Below are positions 19,007 through 27,684 of a stretch of 64,000 nt of DNA, one piece after another (within the stretch, counting starts at the first letter, position 1; every line of letters begins with the position of its first letter). A program made the position numbers and the translations under genes. The stretch is from CAXSBR01 sp964236495 (lineage in GTDB: Bacteria; Actinomycetota; Actinomycetes; Mycobacteriales; Jatrophihabitantaceae), in NCBI GenBank assembly GCA_964236495.1, contig CAXSBR010000002.1, positions 276,486-340,485 of the forward strand, read 5' to 3'. The notes below the pieces were generated by a model. That model had not been told where the DNA came from and did not search any database. It saw nothing but the letters and a program-made list of their open reading frames with translations.

Positions 19007-20041
19007 ATGCGTATCTGGCACCGCCCGGCACTCGCTGCCACCGCGATTCTCGCCATCGCCAGCAGCAGCGCCGCCACCGCGTCGGCGTCGCCCCAGCACG
19101 ACCGCGGCCACAAACACTCGGATTACACCTTCGCCGTCATCGGTGACATTCCCTACGGCGATGCCCAGATCGCGGCGTTCCCGAGCCGGATCGACCAGAT
19201 CAACGCCGATCCGGCGGTGCAGTGGGTCGACCATCTGGGTGACATCAAGAACGGGTCGTCACAGTGCAGCGACGACTACTTCCGCTTGATTCGCAGCGAT
19301 TTCGACCGGTTCCAGGACCCGCTGGTCTACACGATCGGTGACAACGAGTGGACCGACTGCCACCGTCTCAACAACGGCGCCTACAACCCGCTGGAACGCC
19401 TGGCCACCGTGCGGAGCCTGTTCTTTACCGATCCCGGCCGCACGTTGGGCCAGCACGCGGCGAGGGTGGACTCGCAAGCCGACCAGGGGCTGCCGGAGAA
19501 CGTGCGCTGGCAGCACGCCGACGTGTCGTTTGCCGCGGTGCACATCGTGGGCAGCAACAACAGCCTGGCGCCGTGGACGGGCAACACCGCTCCTACTCCA
19601 GAGCAGACTGCCGAGGTGCTGGCGCGCACGGCGGCCGACATCCAGGAGATCCACGACACCTTCGCGAAAGCTCGGGCCAACCGCGACCGCGCCGTCGTGC
19701 TGTTCACGCAGGCCGACATGTTCGATCCCACCGTCACCCCGTTGAGCTACGCCGACTACCACGCCTTCACCCCGATCGTCGCGGCGATCGCCCGGGAGTC
19801 AGCGGCGTTCGGCAAGCCGGTGTACCTGTTCAACGGCGACAGCCACATCTACAACGCCGACCGGCCGCTGGCGCCAGGGTCGAGCTGGCTGTCGTTCTAC
19901 GGCGTCGCTCAAGCTGCGCCCAACCTGCAGCGCGTCACTGTGGACGGCTCAGCCAACGCCAACGACTACCTGCGCGTGACGGTCAACCGGCATGGATCCG
20001 ACGTTCTGGGCTGGACGCGGGTGCCGTTCACCGCCTCCTGA
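19007..20041 (+). CDS. exported metallophosphoesterase-like protein
   Basis: 344 residues; AGGAG precedes ATG 19007. A Sec signal peptide (about residues 1-30, ending ATASASP) directs export. Metallophosphoesterase-like metal sites: IGDIPYGD (about residue 46), HLGDIKNG, IGDNEWTDCH and FNGDSHIYN near the C-terminus. The spacing D-x-(n)-GD-(n)-GDNxxxxC-(n)-GDSH follows the calcineurin-like fold, although the classical GNHE motif is replaced by GDNEW. It probably hydrolyses phosphoesters outside the cell. Confidence 0.82.
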   Translation: MRIWHRPALAATAILAIASSSAATASASPQHDRGHKHSDYTFAVIGDIPYGDAQIAAFPSRIDQINADPAVQWVDHLGDIKNGSSQCSDDYFRLIRSDFDRFQDPLVYTIGDNEWTDCHRLNNGAYNPLERLATVRSLFFTDPGRTLGQHAARVDSQADQGLPENVRWQHADVSFAAVHIVGSNNSLAPWTGNTAPTPEQTAEVLARTAADIQEIHDTFAKARANRDRAVVLFTQADMFDPTVTPLSYADYHAFTPIVAAIARESAAFGKPVYLFNGDSHIYNADRPLAPGSSWLSFYGVAQAAPNLQRVTVDGSANANDYLRVTVNRHGSDVLGWTRVPFTAS

Positions 20042-20160
20042 GCGGCGTCCGGTCGGGCCGGTACCTAGCGACGTGATCGCTACGACATTCTGTCCCGGCC
20101 GGCGTGCGAAGCTGTCCGCCCGCCTCGCGGTGTAGTCGAGGGGCTCTGATCCACATCGAA

Positions 20161-20221
20161 TTGACGCGTGCGGTGATCGTAGGTAACTTAGCGAAATGTC
20201 GTTCTAGAGCGTTCATTCTAG
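20161..20221 (+). promoter_or_regulatory. sigma-A-type promoter with downstream TTCTAG direct repeats before the iclR-type gene
   Basis: TTGACG (20161-20166) and TAACTT (20184-20189) are separated by exactly 17 bases. Two TTCTAG copies follow at 20202-20207 and 20216-20221, at about +6 to +25, a good place for a repressor. They share CATTCTAG with sites at 24617 and 24647. Confidence 0.55.
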
Positions 20222-20273
20222 GGTTCCTGCGAGGGTTGTGCGCAAGCGTCAGGTGCACAGGAGACGAGGTCGA

Positions 20274-21059
20274 ATGACGGCGAGCGAGACCGAGTCCGGA
20301 GTGCTGCAAAAGGCCTTCGACGTGCTGGCCACTTTCTCGCCTGCTCGTGACGCGCTGAGCTTGAGTGACATCTCCCGTCGTAGCGGACTGCCGAAAACCA
20401 CGACGCACCGGGTGCTGCAACAAATGCTGGCCGTCGGCGTCGTGAACCGCGAAGGCAACCGTTATCACGTCGGTCAACGGATGTTCGTGCTCAGCAGCCC
20501 TTCCCGCGAGGCGGCTGTACGTGAGGCGGCGCTGGGCGACCTGAGCGAGCTGCACCGCACTTGCGGCAACACCGTCCACCTCGCGGTCTTGAGCGAGACC
20601 AACGCCTTGTATCTCGAAAAGCTCGATTCACGCGCCACCGTAGCTTCTCCATCGTTGCCCGGAGGTCGCGTTCCGGCACACTGCACCGCGGTCGGTAAGG
20701 CGTTACTGGCCTACCGTTCGACACGTGAAATCGATGCGGTCTGCGCCTCGGAACTCGTCGCCCGGACCACTGCATCCATTTCGACGGCATCGGCGCTGCG
20801 ACGAGCGTTGACCCAGATCCGCCAGGACGGGTTTGCGACCGACGACGAAGAAGCGGCGCCCGACCTGCGCTGCGTCGCCGTGCCCATCGTCGTCGGCAGG
20901 CACGCGGTAGCCGCTATCTCGATTGCGCACGCCGCGTCGCGGCCCTTGCCATCAGGATCGACGTCCCTGCTGCGGCACACGGCGGGCCGGATCGGCCGCA
21001 AGCTCACGACAGTGATCCAGACCAGCACGGTCACCACAGGCCTGGGCGCACCGGCCTGA
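20274..21059 (+). CDS. IclR-family transcriptional regulator
   Basis: 261 residues from ATG 20274 (GGAGACGAGG upstream). The N-terminal winged helix is VLATFSPARDALSLSDISRR then SGLPKTTTHRVLQQML (about residues 15-50); the C-terminal IclR effector domain contains LPGGRVPAHCTAVGKALLAY and DDEEAAPDLRCVAVPIV. Family members control aromatic degradation genes and bind pathway intermediates. The gene overlaps the next regulator (TGATG) and sits at the left edge of the catabolic island, so control of the hydrolase/dioxygenase genes is likely but inferred. Confidence 0.92.
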   Translation: MTASETESGVLQKAFDVLATFSPARDALSLSDISRRSGLPKTTTHRVLQQMLAVGVVNREGNRYHVGQRMFVLSSPSREAAVREAALGDLSELHRTCGNTVHLAVLSETNALYLEKLDSRATVASPSLPGGRVPAHCTAVGKALLAYRSTREIDAVCASELVARTTASISTASALRRALTQIRQDGFATDDEEAAPDLRCVAVPIVVGRHAVAAISIAHAASRPLPSGSTSLLRHTAGRIGRKLTTVIQTSTVTTGLGAPA

Positions 21060-21664
21060 TGGTCGCCGGCAACACCCGCCCACGGGGCAGCACCAGAGAC
21101 GAAATTCTTGACGCCGCGGAAGCGTTGATGGCCGACCGGGGGTACGCAGCGACTTCGATTGCCGCCGTGTGCGCCACGTCGAATTTTCCAGTGGGTTCGG
21201 TCTACTGGCATTTTCGCGACAAGGCAGGGCTGTTGGCCGCGGTGATGGAACGGGGATCTCAAGAGTTTTTTGCACAATTGCCTACCGCCGCGACGCTAGA
21301 GGGCACACCGCGTGAGCGCTTCGACCGGTGGTTCGACGCCAATACTGAGCTGCTCGTTCGCCGTCCGCCGTTTTTGCGTCTACATCTGACCTTGTGTCTG
21401 GGTGAGCACAACGAAAGCCCGACCCACGACACCCTCGAGAGGGTGCGGACCATGGCACGCGGGCGTATCGCAGACGCATTGCACCCGTGGGTCGATCAAT
21501 TCCATCCCGATAACAGCGTCGAGATGTCGCGCAGCCTGGCCGCTTACATGCTGGCAACGGTCGACGGCGCCTTCATCGCCCAGCACGCGGACGGCGCCTG
21601 GCTGGCAGGGCTGCTGCAGATCCTCCATGCGTCGTTGGTCAGCGCCGTCCAGCACAGCCACTGA
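21059..21664 (+). CDS. TetR/AcrR-family transcriptional regulator
   Basis: 201 residues. Its ATG shares bases with the iclR-type stop (TGATG), so the two regulators are co-translated. The HTH lies at residues about 13-60 (TRDEILDAAEALMADRGYAA, then IAAVCATSNFPVGSVYWHFR). The C-terminal ligand domain is of the type with MERGSQEFF and a Trp/Leu-rich end, as in TetR_C_11-like regulators. The effector is unknown; control of a neighbouring catabolic or transport gene is inferred. Confidence 0.9.
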   Translation: MVAGNTRPRGSTRDEILDAAEALMADRGYAATSIAAVCATSNFPVGSVYWHFRDKAGLLAAVMERGSQEFFAQLPTAATLEGTPRERFDRWFDANTELLVRRPPFLRLHLTLCLGEHNESPTHDTLERVRTMARGRIADALHPWVDQFHPDNSVEMSRSLAAYMLATVDGAFIAQHADGAWLAGLLQILHASLVSAVQHSH

Positions 21665-21751
21665 CATCGGTCGCGCCGGGCAGCCCGGTGCGGCGGGAGT
21701 CTTCCAGTCGCTTCGCCGCTTCGACCACGCCTTGGCGAGACGTCGCAGGGA

Positions 21752-22651
21752 TCACGATCGACCGTCCTCGGTCAGGTAGTCGACGACCAGCTCGTTGAAC
21801 AGTTGCCACTGTTCCCACTGGGGCCAGTGTCCGGCGCCCTCGACGTACTCGAACCGACCCCCGGAAATCCTTTCGGCCATCTGCATCCCGGCTGCGGCAG
21901 GACCGCTGGGGTCGTTCGAGGTCCAGACGACCATCGCCCCGTTCGGGACGGCGGACAGATCGGCATCGACGATCATGTTCCGTCGTCGCACCTCGGGATC
22001 CTGGAGGCACAGGATGTGTCGCATCGACTCGGCGAACCCCGGCTGGGCGTAGATCGCCTGCCGAATCGCGACCAGCTCGTCGGTGACCGTAGCCGGGTCG
22101 GCCATCAGCCACTCGAGACGTGCCCGGATGCGCTCATCGCTCGGGTCGTCGGCGGCCGCCTGCGACAGCGATCTGATCCGTTCCATGACCTCGGGGCGGG
22201 CCATCGTGCCGCCCGGCGTGTTCAGCACCAGCCTCCCGGTGCGTTCGGGGTAGGCCGCAGCGAACTTGACCGCGACCCAGCCGCCCAAAGATTCACCGTT
22301 GAGGTGCGCTTGGTCGATCCCGAGGGCATCGAGCAGGCCGGCGAGATGGTCGACGTAGTCGGGAAGTTGCAGGTCGGTGTCTGCGTGGGTGGTGTAGCCG
22401 TGGCCGGGGTAGTCGTAGGCGACCACGCGGAAATGCTCGGCCAGAGCGGGGATGTTGTGCGCGTACGCCTCCAGGTGGCCGCCGGTGCCGGCCAGCAGGA
22501 TCAAGGCCGGCGCGTCCGGCCGGCCGGCCTGCAAAACGCGGGTTCGCCACCGCCCCACCTGGACGTAGTCGATCGAGTGGCTCGTTGCCGACAGGGCTAC
22601 CCACACCGGCATGACAGACGGCCCGGTAGCAGCGGTGGATGCGTCGGTCAC
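21752..22651 (-). CDS. alpha/beta hydrolase, probable meta-cleavage product (C-C bond) hydrolase, MhpC-like
   Basis: 299 residues from GTG 22651 with a strong AAGGAG 7 bases upstream. Fold landmarks: oxyanion LLAGTGGHLEAY, nucleophile Ser121 in NGESLGGW, acid in WTSNDPSG, His in GAGHWPQWE. MCP hydrolases (MhpC, BphD) cleave ring-opened dienones made by extradiol dioxygenases. An mhpB-type dioxygenase is divergently transcribed 250 bases away, which is the main support for this role over a generic esterase. Confidence 0.82.
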   Translation of the reverse strand: MTDASTAATGPSVMPVWVALSATSHSIDYVQVGRWRTRVLQAGRPDAPALILLAGTGGHLEAYAHNIPALAEHFRVVAYDYPGHGYTTHADTDLQLPDYVDHLAGLLDALGIDQAHLNGESLGGWVAVKFAAAYPERTGRLVLNTPGGTMARPEVMERIRSLSQAAADDPSDERIRARLEWLMADPATVTDELVAIRQAIYAQPGFAESMRHILCLQDPEVRRRNMIVDADLSAVPNGAMVVWTSNDPSGPAAAGMQMAERISGGRFEYVEGAGHWPQWEQWQLFNELVVDYLTEDGRS

Positions 22652-22809
22652 GGCGTAGCTCCTTTTCCAGCGTGTCTAGGAGTTGTTCATGGTGGCCGGG
22701 CAGCGTGACGAGCTGGTGCGCCTGTTCCGGAGGTTGGAACACGCAACTAGGGACCAGGCAGCCGGGTTCGCTCGGTGCAGCCGGAGCAGCGACATGCGCC
22801 TGATCCGTC

Positions 22810-22860
22810 GTTCCGACCATCGGAACTCCGCGGCGTGCTGACGGTTCCAGTGGGTCACTG
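22810..22860. promoter_or_regulatory. candidate operators in the hydrolase/dioxygenase divergent region
   Basis: Perfect inverted repeat GTTCCG-ACCAT-CGGAAC (22810-22826), and a second, CAGTG-GGT-CACTG (22848-22860). They lie between the divergent hydrolase gene (start 22651) and mhpB (start 22902). A 6-5-6 palindrome suits a dimeric regulator such as the IclR protein encoded at 20274; the pairing is inferred. Confidence 0.5.
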
Positions 22861-22901
22861 TGGATCACCATGCTCGTAATCGACAAGATCTGGAGGAACG
22901 C

Positions 22902-23861
22902 ATGCCCGTTGCTCTCGTAACGACCTCGCATACGCCGCTCTTGCATTACACCGAGCCGGCGGAGGGAGTCCGAGATCGGGTCGATGGCGCGTTCGACGAC
23001 GCCCGGCGCTTCATCGCCGACTTCGCACCTGACCTGATCGTGCTGTTCGCGCCAGACCACTACAACGGCTTCTTCTACGACATGATGCCGGCCTTCTGCG
23101 TCGGCGCCGCCGCACAGTCGATCGGCGACTACGGCTCCACGGTCGGACCGCTGCGTGTCGACCGCAGCGCCGCCTACCTGCTTGCACGTGCGGTGATGGC
23201 CGCCGACGTCGACACGGCCGTTTCCGAAAACATGTTTGTGGACCACGGCTTCGTCCAGCCGTTGCAGGAGCTGGTCGGCGGTATCGACAAGATCGACACG
23301 GTGCCCATATTTATCAACTGTGTCGCCGAACCACTGGGCGCGCCGCGCCGGGCCATCGGGCTCGGTGCGGCGATCGGGTCGGCGTTGGCCGCAATGGACC
23401 GGCGGGTGCTGCTGCTCGGTTCGGGCGGGTTGTCGCACGACCCGCCGGTACCGCAACTGGAAGGCGCGCCGCCGGAGGTCGCGGCCATGTTGATCTCTGA
23501 GGGTCGTCACCTCAATCCGGAGCAGCGCGCGGCGCGTCAGGAACGGGTGATTCGAGCCGGTCGGGAGTACGCGGCCGGGACGTCGACCATGCAGCCGCTC
23601 AACCCGCAATGGGATCAGCTCGTCCTGGCGACGCTGGCAACGGGTGACTTCGAGCAGATCACGTCCTGGACGACGGAATGGTTCACCGAGCAGGCTGGGC
23701 ATGCGGCTCATGAAGTCCGAACCTTGATCGCGGCCTATGCTGCCCTCGCGGCCAGCGGACCCTACGAGGTCACCTCGTCTTTTTACGAGGCGATACCGGA
23801 CTGGATCGCCGGCTTCGCGGTGACCACCGCCCGGCCCGTGACGGTGGCCGCGCCCGTCTGA
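22902..23861 (+). CDS. mhpB: class III extradiol dioxygenase, 2,3-dihydroxyphenylpropionate 1,2-dioxygenase-like
   Basis: 319 residues from ATG 22902 (GGAGGA upstream). It matches MhpB along its length: TTSHTPLLHY at the N-terminus (metal His), VLFAPDHYNGFFYDMMPAFC (about residues 48-67), VDHGFVQPLQELVGG, LLLGSGGLSHDPPVPQL and the C-terminal IPDWIAGFAV. The enzyme opens catechol-type rings next to the hydroxyls using Fe(II). The product would be cleaved by the divergently encoded hydrolase. The exact side chain on the catechol is not determined by sequence. Confidence 0.92.
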   Translation: MPVALVTTSHTPLLHYTEPAEGVRDRVDGAFDDARRFIADFAPDLIVLFAPDHYNGFFYDMMPAFCVGAAAQSIGDYGSTVGPLRVDRSAAYLLARAVMAADVDTAVSENMFVDHGFVQPLQELVGGIDKIDTVPIFINCVAEPLGAPRRAIGLGAAIGSALAAMDRRVLLLGSGGLSHDPPVPQLEGAPPEVAAMLISEGRHLNPEQRAARQERVIRAGREYAAGTSTMQPLNPQWDQLVLATLATGDFEQITSWTTEWFTEQAGHAAHEVRTLIAAYAALAASGPYEVTSSFYEAIPDWIAGFAVTTARPVTVAAPV

Positions 23862-23907
23862 GGTGCGCCAAGCCGTACGCGGCCGGCAGGCGAAGGAGCA
23901 CCCGAGG

Positions 23908-24612
23908 CTAGGGAAGTGTTTCTTTTCGGGCCCGCTCGAGCATCGCGATGTTGCGCAAGATGTGGTGGCGCATATGTGTTCGAGCCGTGTCCGGGTCCGA
24001 ACTCGCAATAGCGTCGATTATCAATTCATGCTCGTCGTGGCGCTCGCCGACCTCGTCGGCAATCGGCGAATCGAGCGCCGATCCGTTGATCAGCAGATCC
24101 GACATGTCCCACATCTGCCTACTGGTGCGTCGGTAGACCGAGGAGTGAGCCATTTCGAGTACCACCGCGTGGAACTCCCTATTGATCACTCGGTAGCGAC
24201 CCGCCCGCTCCGCCTCGTCGGCCAGCGACACGAGCCGCTCCATCCGCGCGTTGACCGCTTTCAGCGACTCCAGCTGCGTCGACGTCCGTCGTTCGGCGGC
24301 GGCCGCTGCAGTTTCCACTTCGACACTCGCAAAAACTGTGAAGAAGTCGGCGATTTCAGTGTGGTTGTACACCGGGACGCGACACCCCACCTGGGGGATG
24401 ATCTCGATGAGCCCGTCGCCCGCGAGACGACGCATGGCTTCCATGATCGGCTGCTTACTGGTACCGAAATCTCGACGCAAGGTCTCGACCTGGACTAGGT
24501 GTCCAGCCGGCCACTCGCCGCCGAGCAGCCTCTCCTTCACCCCGTCGTACACGTACGAGCCGAGTCGACGCGCTTCGCCGCTGACCGTTCTTCCCGCTTC
24601 GTAGGAAGTCAC
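23908..24612 (-). CDS. GntR-family (FadR/FCD type) transcriptional regulator
   Basis: 234 residues from GTG 24612. The winged helix lies at residues about 15-80 (YVYDGVKERLLGGEWPAGH, then LRRDFGTSKQPIMEAMRRLA and GCRVPVYN); the C-terminal FCD domain is helical with His/Asp positions that usually bind a metal and a carboxylate effector (EFHAVVLEMA, HEHELIIDAI-like segment, THMRHHI). It is divergent from the hydroxylase gene with only 58 bases between starts, and two CATTCTAG sites lie in that gap, so it most likely regulates itself and the hydroxylase. Confidence 0.92.
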   Translation of the reverse strand: MTSYEAGRTVSGEARRLGSYVYDGVKERLLGGEWPAGHLVQVETLRRDFGTSKQPIMEAMRRLAGDGLIEIIPQVGCRVPVYNHTEIADFFTVFASVEVETAAAAAERRTSTQLESLKAVNARMERLVSLADEAERAGRYRVINREFHAVVLEMAHSSVYRRTSRQMWDMSDLLINGSALDSPIADEVGERHDEHELIIDAIASSDPDTARTHMRHHILRNIAMLERARKETLP

Positions 24613-24616
24613 GCTG

Positions 24617-24656
24617 GCATTCTAGCTGGACCAGCTCTGAGAGGTTGCATTCTAGC
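24617..24656. promoter_or_regulatory. paired operator candidates GCATTCTAGC, centres 30 bases apart
   Basis: Exact copies at 24617-24626 and 24647-24656 lie in the 58-base gap between the GntR gene and the hydroxylase gene. Thirty bases is about three helical turns, so both copies face the same side of the DNA. On the minus strand the second site reads AATGCTAGAATGC, close to AATGCTAGCAT at 27643-27653. Confidence 0.6.
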
Positions 24657-24670
24657 ATTACACTGCTGGC

Positions 24671-26488
24671 ATGCAGATCGACGAACCTCGGACGGACTTC
24701 GACACAGACGTTCTCATAGTCGGGACGGGTCCGATGGGCGCGACGACCGCGCTGTCGCTCACCGACCAGGGCGTCCGCGTTCATGCGGTCAACAAGCGGA
24801 ACTGGCTGGCCGACACCCCCCGAGCACACATCACCAACCAACGCGCAGTGGAGGTGCTCCGCCGGCTCGGCGTGGAAGACGAGGTCGCCAGTCGAGCGAC
24901 GCCATGGAACTGGATGGGCGACATGCCCATCGCCACCAGCTTCGCCGGAACCGAGATCGCTCGACTCCGAATGTGGGGGACCGGCGAGGACCGGACGAGC
25001 GATTACCTCACCGGTAGCCCGTGCACACCGCTGGACATCCCGCAGCCGTACTTGGAACCCATTCTGATCAACGCTGCAGCCCGCGGCGGTGCCCAGATCT
25101 CGTTCAACACCGAGTACTTGCGCCATGAGCAGGACGCCGAGGGCGTCACCGTCAGCCTGAAGGATCGGATCTCGGGCCACGAGTACACCCAGCGCGCCCG
25201 CTACCTCGTCGGAGCCGATGGTGGCCGCTCCCAGGTCGCCGAGGACATCGGGCTCGATTTCGACGGACACACCGCACGCGGCGGCCACGTGTATGCCGAG
25301 TTCCGCGCCGACCTCAGCTCCTACGCAGCCCACCGGCCGAGCATCCTGTACTACTTCGTGAACCCGGTCGGCGCCGTCGGTGAGATCGGTTTGGGGCTGC
25401 TGCGCATGATCCGACCGTGGGACCACTGGGTCGCCGGCTGGGGTTTCGACCTTGCCGATGGCCCAGATCTTCGCCCCGACAACGCGTTGACCCGTATCCG
25501 CGCTCTCGTCGGCGACCCAGGTTTCGAATGCGAGATCACCTCGATCGCGCCCTGGTACGTCAACCAGCAATCCGCCCGCACCTATTCGATGGGTCGAGTG
25601 TTCTGTGGCGGCGACGCGGTGCACCGCCATCCTCCGTCGAGCGGTTTGGGGTCGAACACCTCCATCCAGGACGCGTTCAACCTCGCCTGGAAGCTTGCCC
25701 ACGTCATCCACGGGTTCGCCACCCCGGAGATCCTGGATTCCTACACCGCAGAGCGCGAGCCGGTGGGCCGCGGCGTCGTCGCCCGGGCCAACCAGTCCCG
25801 GCGCGATTTTGCCCCACTCAAAGCGGCCCTCGACACAGCGGGCGCGCCCGATCGGGCCGCTGCCGTCGTCGCGAAGGTCCGGGACACCTCCGCCGCCGGG
25901 GTGCGCACCCGGGCGAGCATCCGCGACGCCCTCGCGCTGAAGAACTTCGAGTTCAACGCCCAGGGCACCGAGCTCAACCATCGCTACCGCTCGACTGCGG
26001 TACTCGCCGACGACCACGGTGCACCGGAGGTGTGGCAGCGCGATCCGGGGCTCTACCTGCAGGCGACCACCCGCCCGGGAGCGAAGGTTCCGCACGCCTG
26101 GCTGGTGAACGAACACGGCCGCCGCATCTCCACGCTCGATATCGTCAGCGGTTCCACCTACACGGTGCTGACGGGCCTGGCCGGCACGGCTTGGGTGGCC
26201 GCCGTCCAGTCGCTCGACCTGCCGTATCTGCGCAGCGCCGTCATCGGCGCGCCGGCTGCCGCGGACCTCTACGGCGACTGGGCGCAACGCAGCGAGATCG
26301 CCGAGGCCGGTGCGGTGCTCGTCCGGCCCGACGGTGTTGTTGCGTGGCGCAACTCCGCAGCGCAGTACGACCCGGCGGCCGCCCTAGAACTGTTGGCGGC
26401 AGCGCTCACCCGGGTACACGGTGTCGGTGTGGACGCCGGTAACAGTGCCGATGTCGCCGAACCGGATCACTTTCCGAGGCCGACGTAG
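24671..26488 (+). CDS. FAD-dependent aromatic monooxygenase, TfdB/phenol 2-hydroxylase-like
   Basis: 605 residues, the usual size for TfdB-type hydroxylases. FAD motif DVLIVGTGPMGATTALSL (about residues 13-30), then PRAHITNQRAVEVLR, the DG motif YLVGADGGRSQVA, and the GD motif VFCGGDAVHRHPPSSGLGS with SIQDAFNLAWKLA. The PRAHITNQR and LRMIRPWDHW segments resemble 2,4-dichlorophenol 6-monooxygenase more than MhpA. It would ortho-hydroxylate a phenol to a catechol for the MhpB-type dioxygenase. No ribosome binding site precedes ATG 24671, so a leaderless transcript is possible. Control by the divergent GntR protein is likely. Confidence 0.9.
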   Translation: MQIDEPRTDFDTDVLIVGTGPMGATTALSLTDQGVRVHAVNKRNWLADTPRAHITNQRAVEVLRRLGVEDEVASRATPWNWMGDMPIATSFAGTEIARLRMWGTGEDRTSDYLTGSPCTPLDIPQPYLEPILINAAARGGAQISFNTEYLRHEQDAEGVTVSLKDRISGHEYTQRARYLVGADGGRSQVAEDIGLDFDGHTARGGHVYAEFRADLSSYAAHRPSILYYFVNPVGAVGEIGLGLLRMIRPWDHWVAGWGFDLADGPDLRPDNALTRIRALVGDPGFECEITSIAPWYVNQQSARTYSMGRVFCGGDAVHRHPPSSGLGSNTSIQDAFNLAWKLAHVIHGFATPEILDSYTAEREPVGRGVVARANQSRRDFAPLKAALDTAGAPDRAAAVVAKVRDTSAAGVRTRASIRDALALKNFEFNAQGTELNHRYRSTAVLADDHGAPEVWQRDPGLYLQATTRPGAKVPHAWLVNEHGRRISTLDIVSGSTYTVLTGLAGTAWVAAVQSLDLPYLRSAVIGAPAAADLYGDWAQRSEIAEAGAVLVRPDGVVAWRNSAAQYDPAAALELLAAALTRVHGVGVDAGNSADVAEPDHFPRPT

Positions 26489-26518
26489 ACCGTGCCAGCA
26501 GGGGTGTAGACCCTGCCG

Positions 26519-27586
26519 TCAGGACAGAGCACTCCGGGCGGCCTGGGTGGCCGAGAGCACCTGGTCGTTCGCGTCCGGGCCGCCCACCGTCACCCGGATG
26601 CCCTCCCCGGGGAAGGACCGAACGAGGACACCGTGCTCGTCGAGTATTTCGGTTACCCGAGCGGTGCTTTCGCCGGTGCGGAGCCAGACGAAATTGCCCT
26701 GCGACTCGTGGATCGGCCAGCCCTGCTGTTGCAGTCCGGCGTGCAGCCGGTTCCGTTCCGTGGAGATTTTGTCGACGCGCTCGGTGAGTTCGGCCTCCGC
26801 GTCCAAAGAGGCGATGGCCGCGTGCTGAGCCAGGTCAGTGACGCCGAACGGGACCTTGACGCGGCGCAGATTGGCAGCGACATTGTCAGGCGCGATCGCG
26901 TACCCGATGCGCAGGCCCGCCAGGCCGTACGCCTTGGAGAACGTGTGCAGCACTGCGACGTTCGGATAAGTGCGAAAGAAGTCGATGCCCAGTGCCGTAT
27001 CGGCGCGCCGATTGAAGTGCAGGTACGCCTCGTCGATCACCACGAGTACATCGCTGGGCACGTGGGCCATGAAGGCGTGCAGCTCGTCGGTGGTGACCAC
27101 GCCGCCGGTCGGGTTGTTGGGGTTGCACACGAAAATCAGCCGGGTCTGGTCGGTGATCGCGGCCGCCATGGCGGGCAGGTCATGGCGCTCGTCGGCGGCA
27201 AGCGGAACGGGCACGGCCGTTGCGCCGGCGATCTGCACGAGGATCGGGTATGCCTCGAAGGACCGCCAAGCGAAGATGACTTCGTCGCCGGGCCCTGCGC
27301 TGGCGTTGACGAGCTGAGCCGCCACCTCGACCGAACCGGCACCGAACGAGAGTGCGGACGCCGGCACGTCGTAGCGCTGGGCCACCCGCGCCTCGATCTC
27401 GGGCGCCGCCATGTCGGGGTAGAGGTGGATGCGGTCGAGCAGACCGCTGAGCACGGCAGTGACCGACGGGAGCGGCGGGTAGGGATTTTCGTTGGACGAA
27501 AGCTTGAACACACCGGCGTCGACGGCTGATCGACCCTGCCTGTAGGCCGGAAGGCGATCGATGTCGGCCTTCTGCTTCACTGCCAT
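26519..27586 (-). CDS. HisC-like aminotransferase, probable aromatic amino acid (phenylalanine/tyrosine) transaminase
   Basis: 355 residues. PLP enzyme fold type I: LSSNENPYPPLPS at the N-terminus, FVCNPNNPTGGVV, IDEAYLHF, and the PLP lysine Lys218 in HTFSKAYGLAGLRIGY. Actinobacteria have HisC and a close relative, Pat, for aromatic amino acids. No other histidine genes are here and it sits in an aromatic catabolic island, so the Pat-like role is favoured. It is convergent with the hydroxylase gene (30-base gap) and divergent from the Ldh2-type gene, sharing a promoter region with an AATGCTAGCAT palindrome. Confidence 0.85.
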   Translation of the reverse strand: MAVKQKADIDRLPAYRQGRSAVDAGVFKLSSNENPYPPLPSVTAVLSGLLDRIHLYPDMAAPEIEARVAQRYDVPASALSFGAGSVEVAAQLVNASAGPGDEVIFAWRSFEAYPILVQIAGATAVPVPLAADERHDLPAMAAAITDQTRLIFVCNPNNPTGGVVTTDELHAFMAHVPSDVLVVIDEAYLHFNRRADTALGIDFFRTYPNVAVLHTFSKAYGLAGLRIGYAIAPDNVAANLRRVKVPFGVTDLAQHAAIASLDAEAELTERVDKISTERNRLHAGLQQQGWPIHESQGNFVWLRTGESTARVTEILDEHGVLVRSFPGEGIRVTVGGPDANDQVLSATQAARSALS

Positions 27587-27642
27587 GCTTTCGTCTCCAG
27601 TCGTGGTGCTGCTCCGCTGGTTGCCTTCAAGTTCACTACTGA

Positions 27643-27653
27643 AATGCTAGCAT
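27643..27653. promoter_or_regulatory. palindromic operator candidate AATGCTAGCAT
   Basis: Contains the perfect palindrome ATGCTAGCAT (27644-27653). It lies in the 98-base gap between the divergent aminotransferase and Ldh2-type genes and matches the reverse complement of the site at 24647-24656 in AATGCTAG. Confidence 0.55.
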
Positions 27654-27684
27654 CTCAACCCGTCCACGGAGGAGCCGATCAACC

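Noticed and set aside
22293..26287. Long antisense frames (22293-24008 and 24455-26287) across the dioxygenase and hydroxylase genes
   Set aside because: They oppose clear enzyme genes with complete motifs and have no recognisable protein features.
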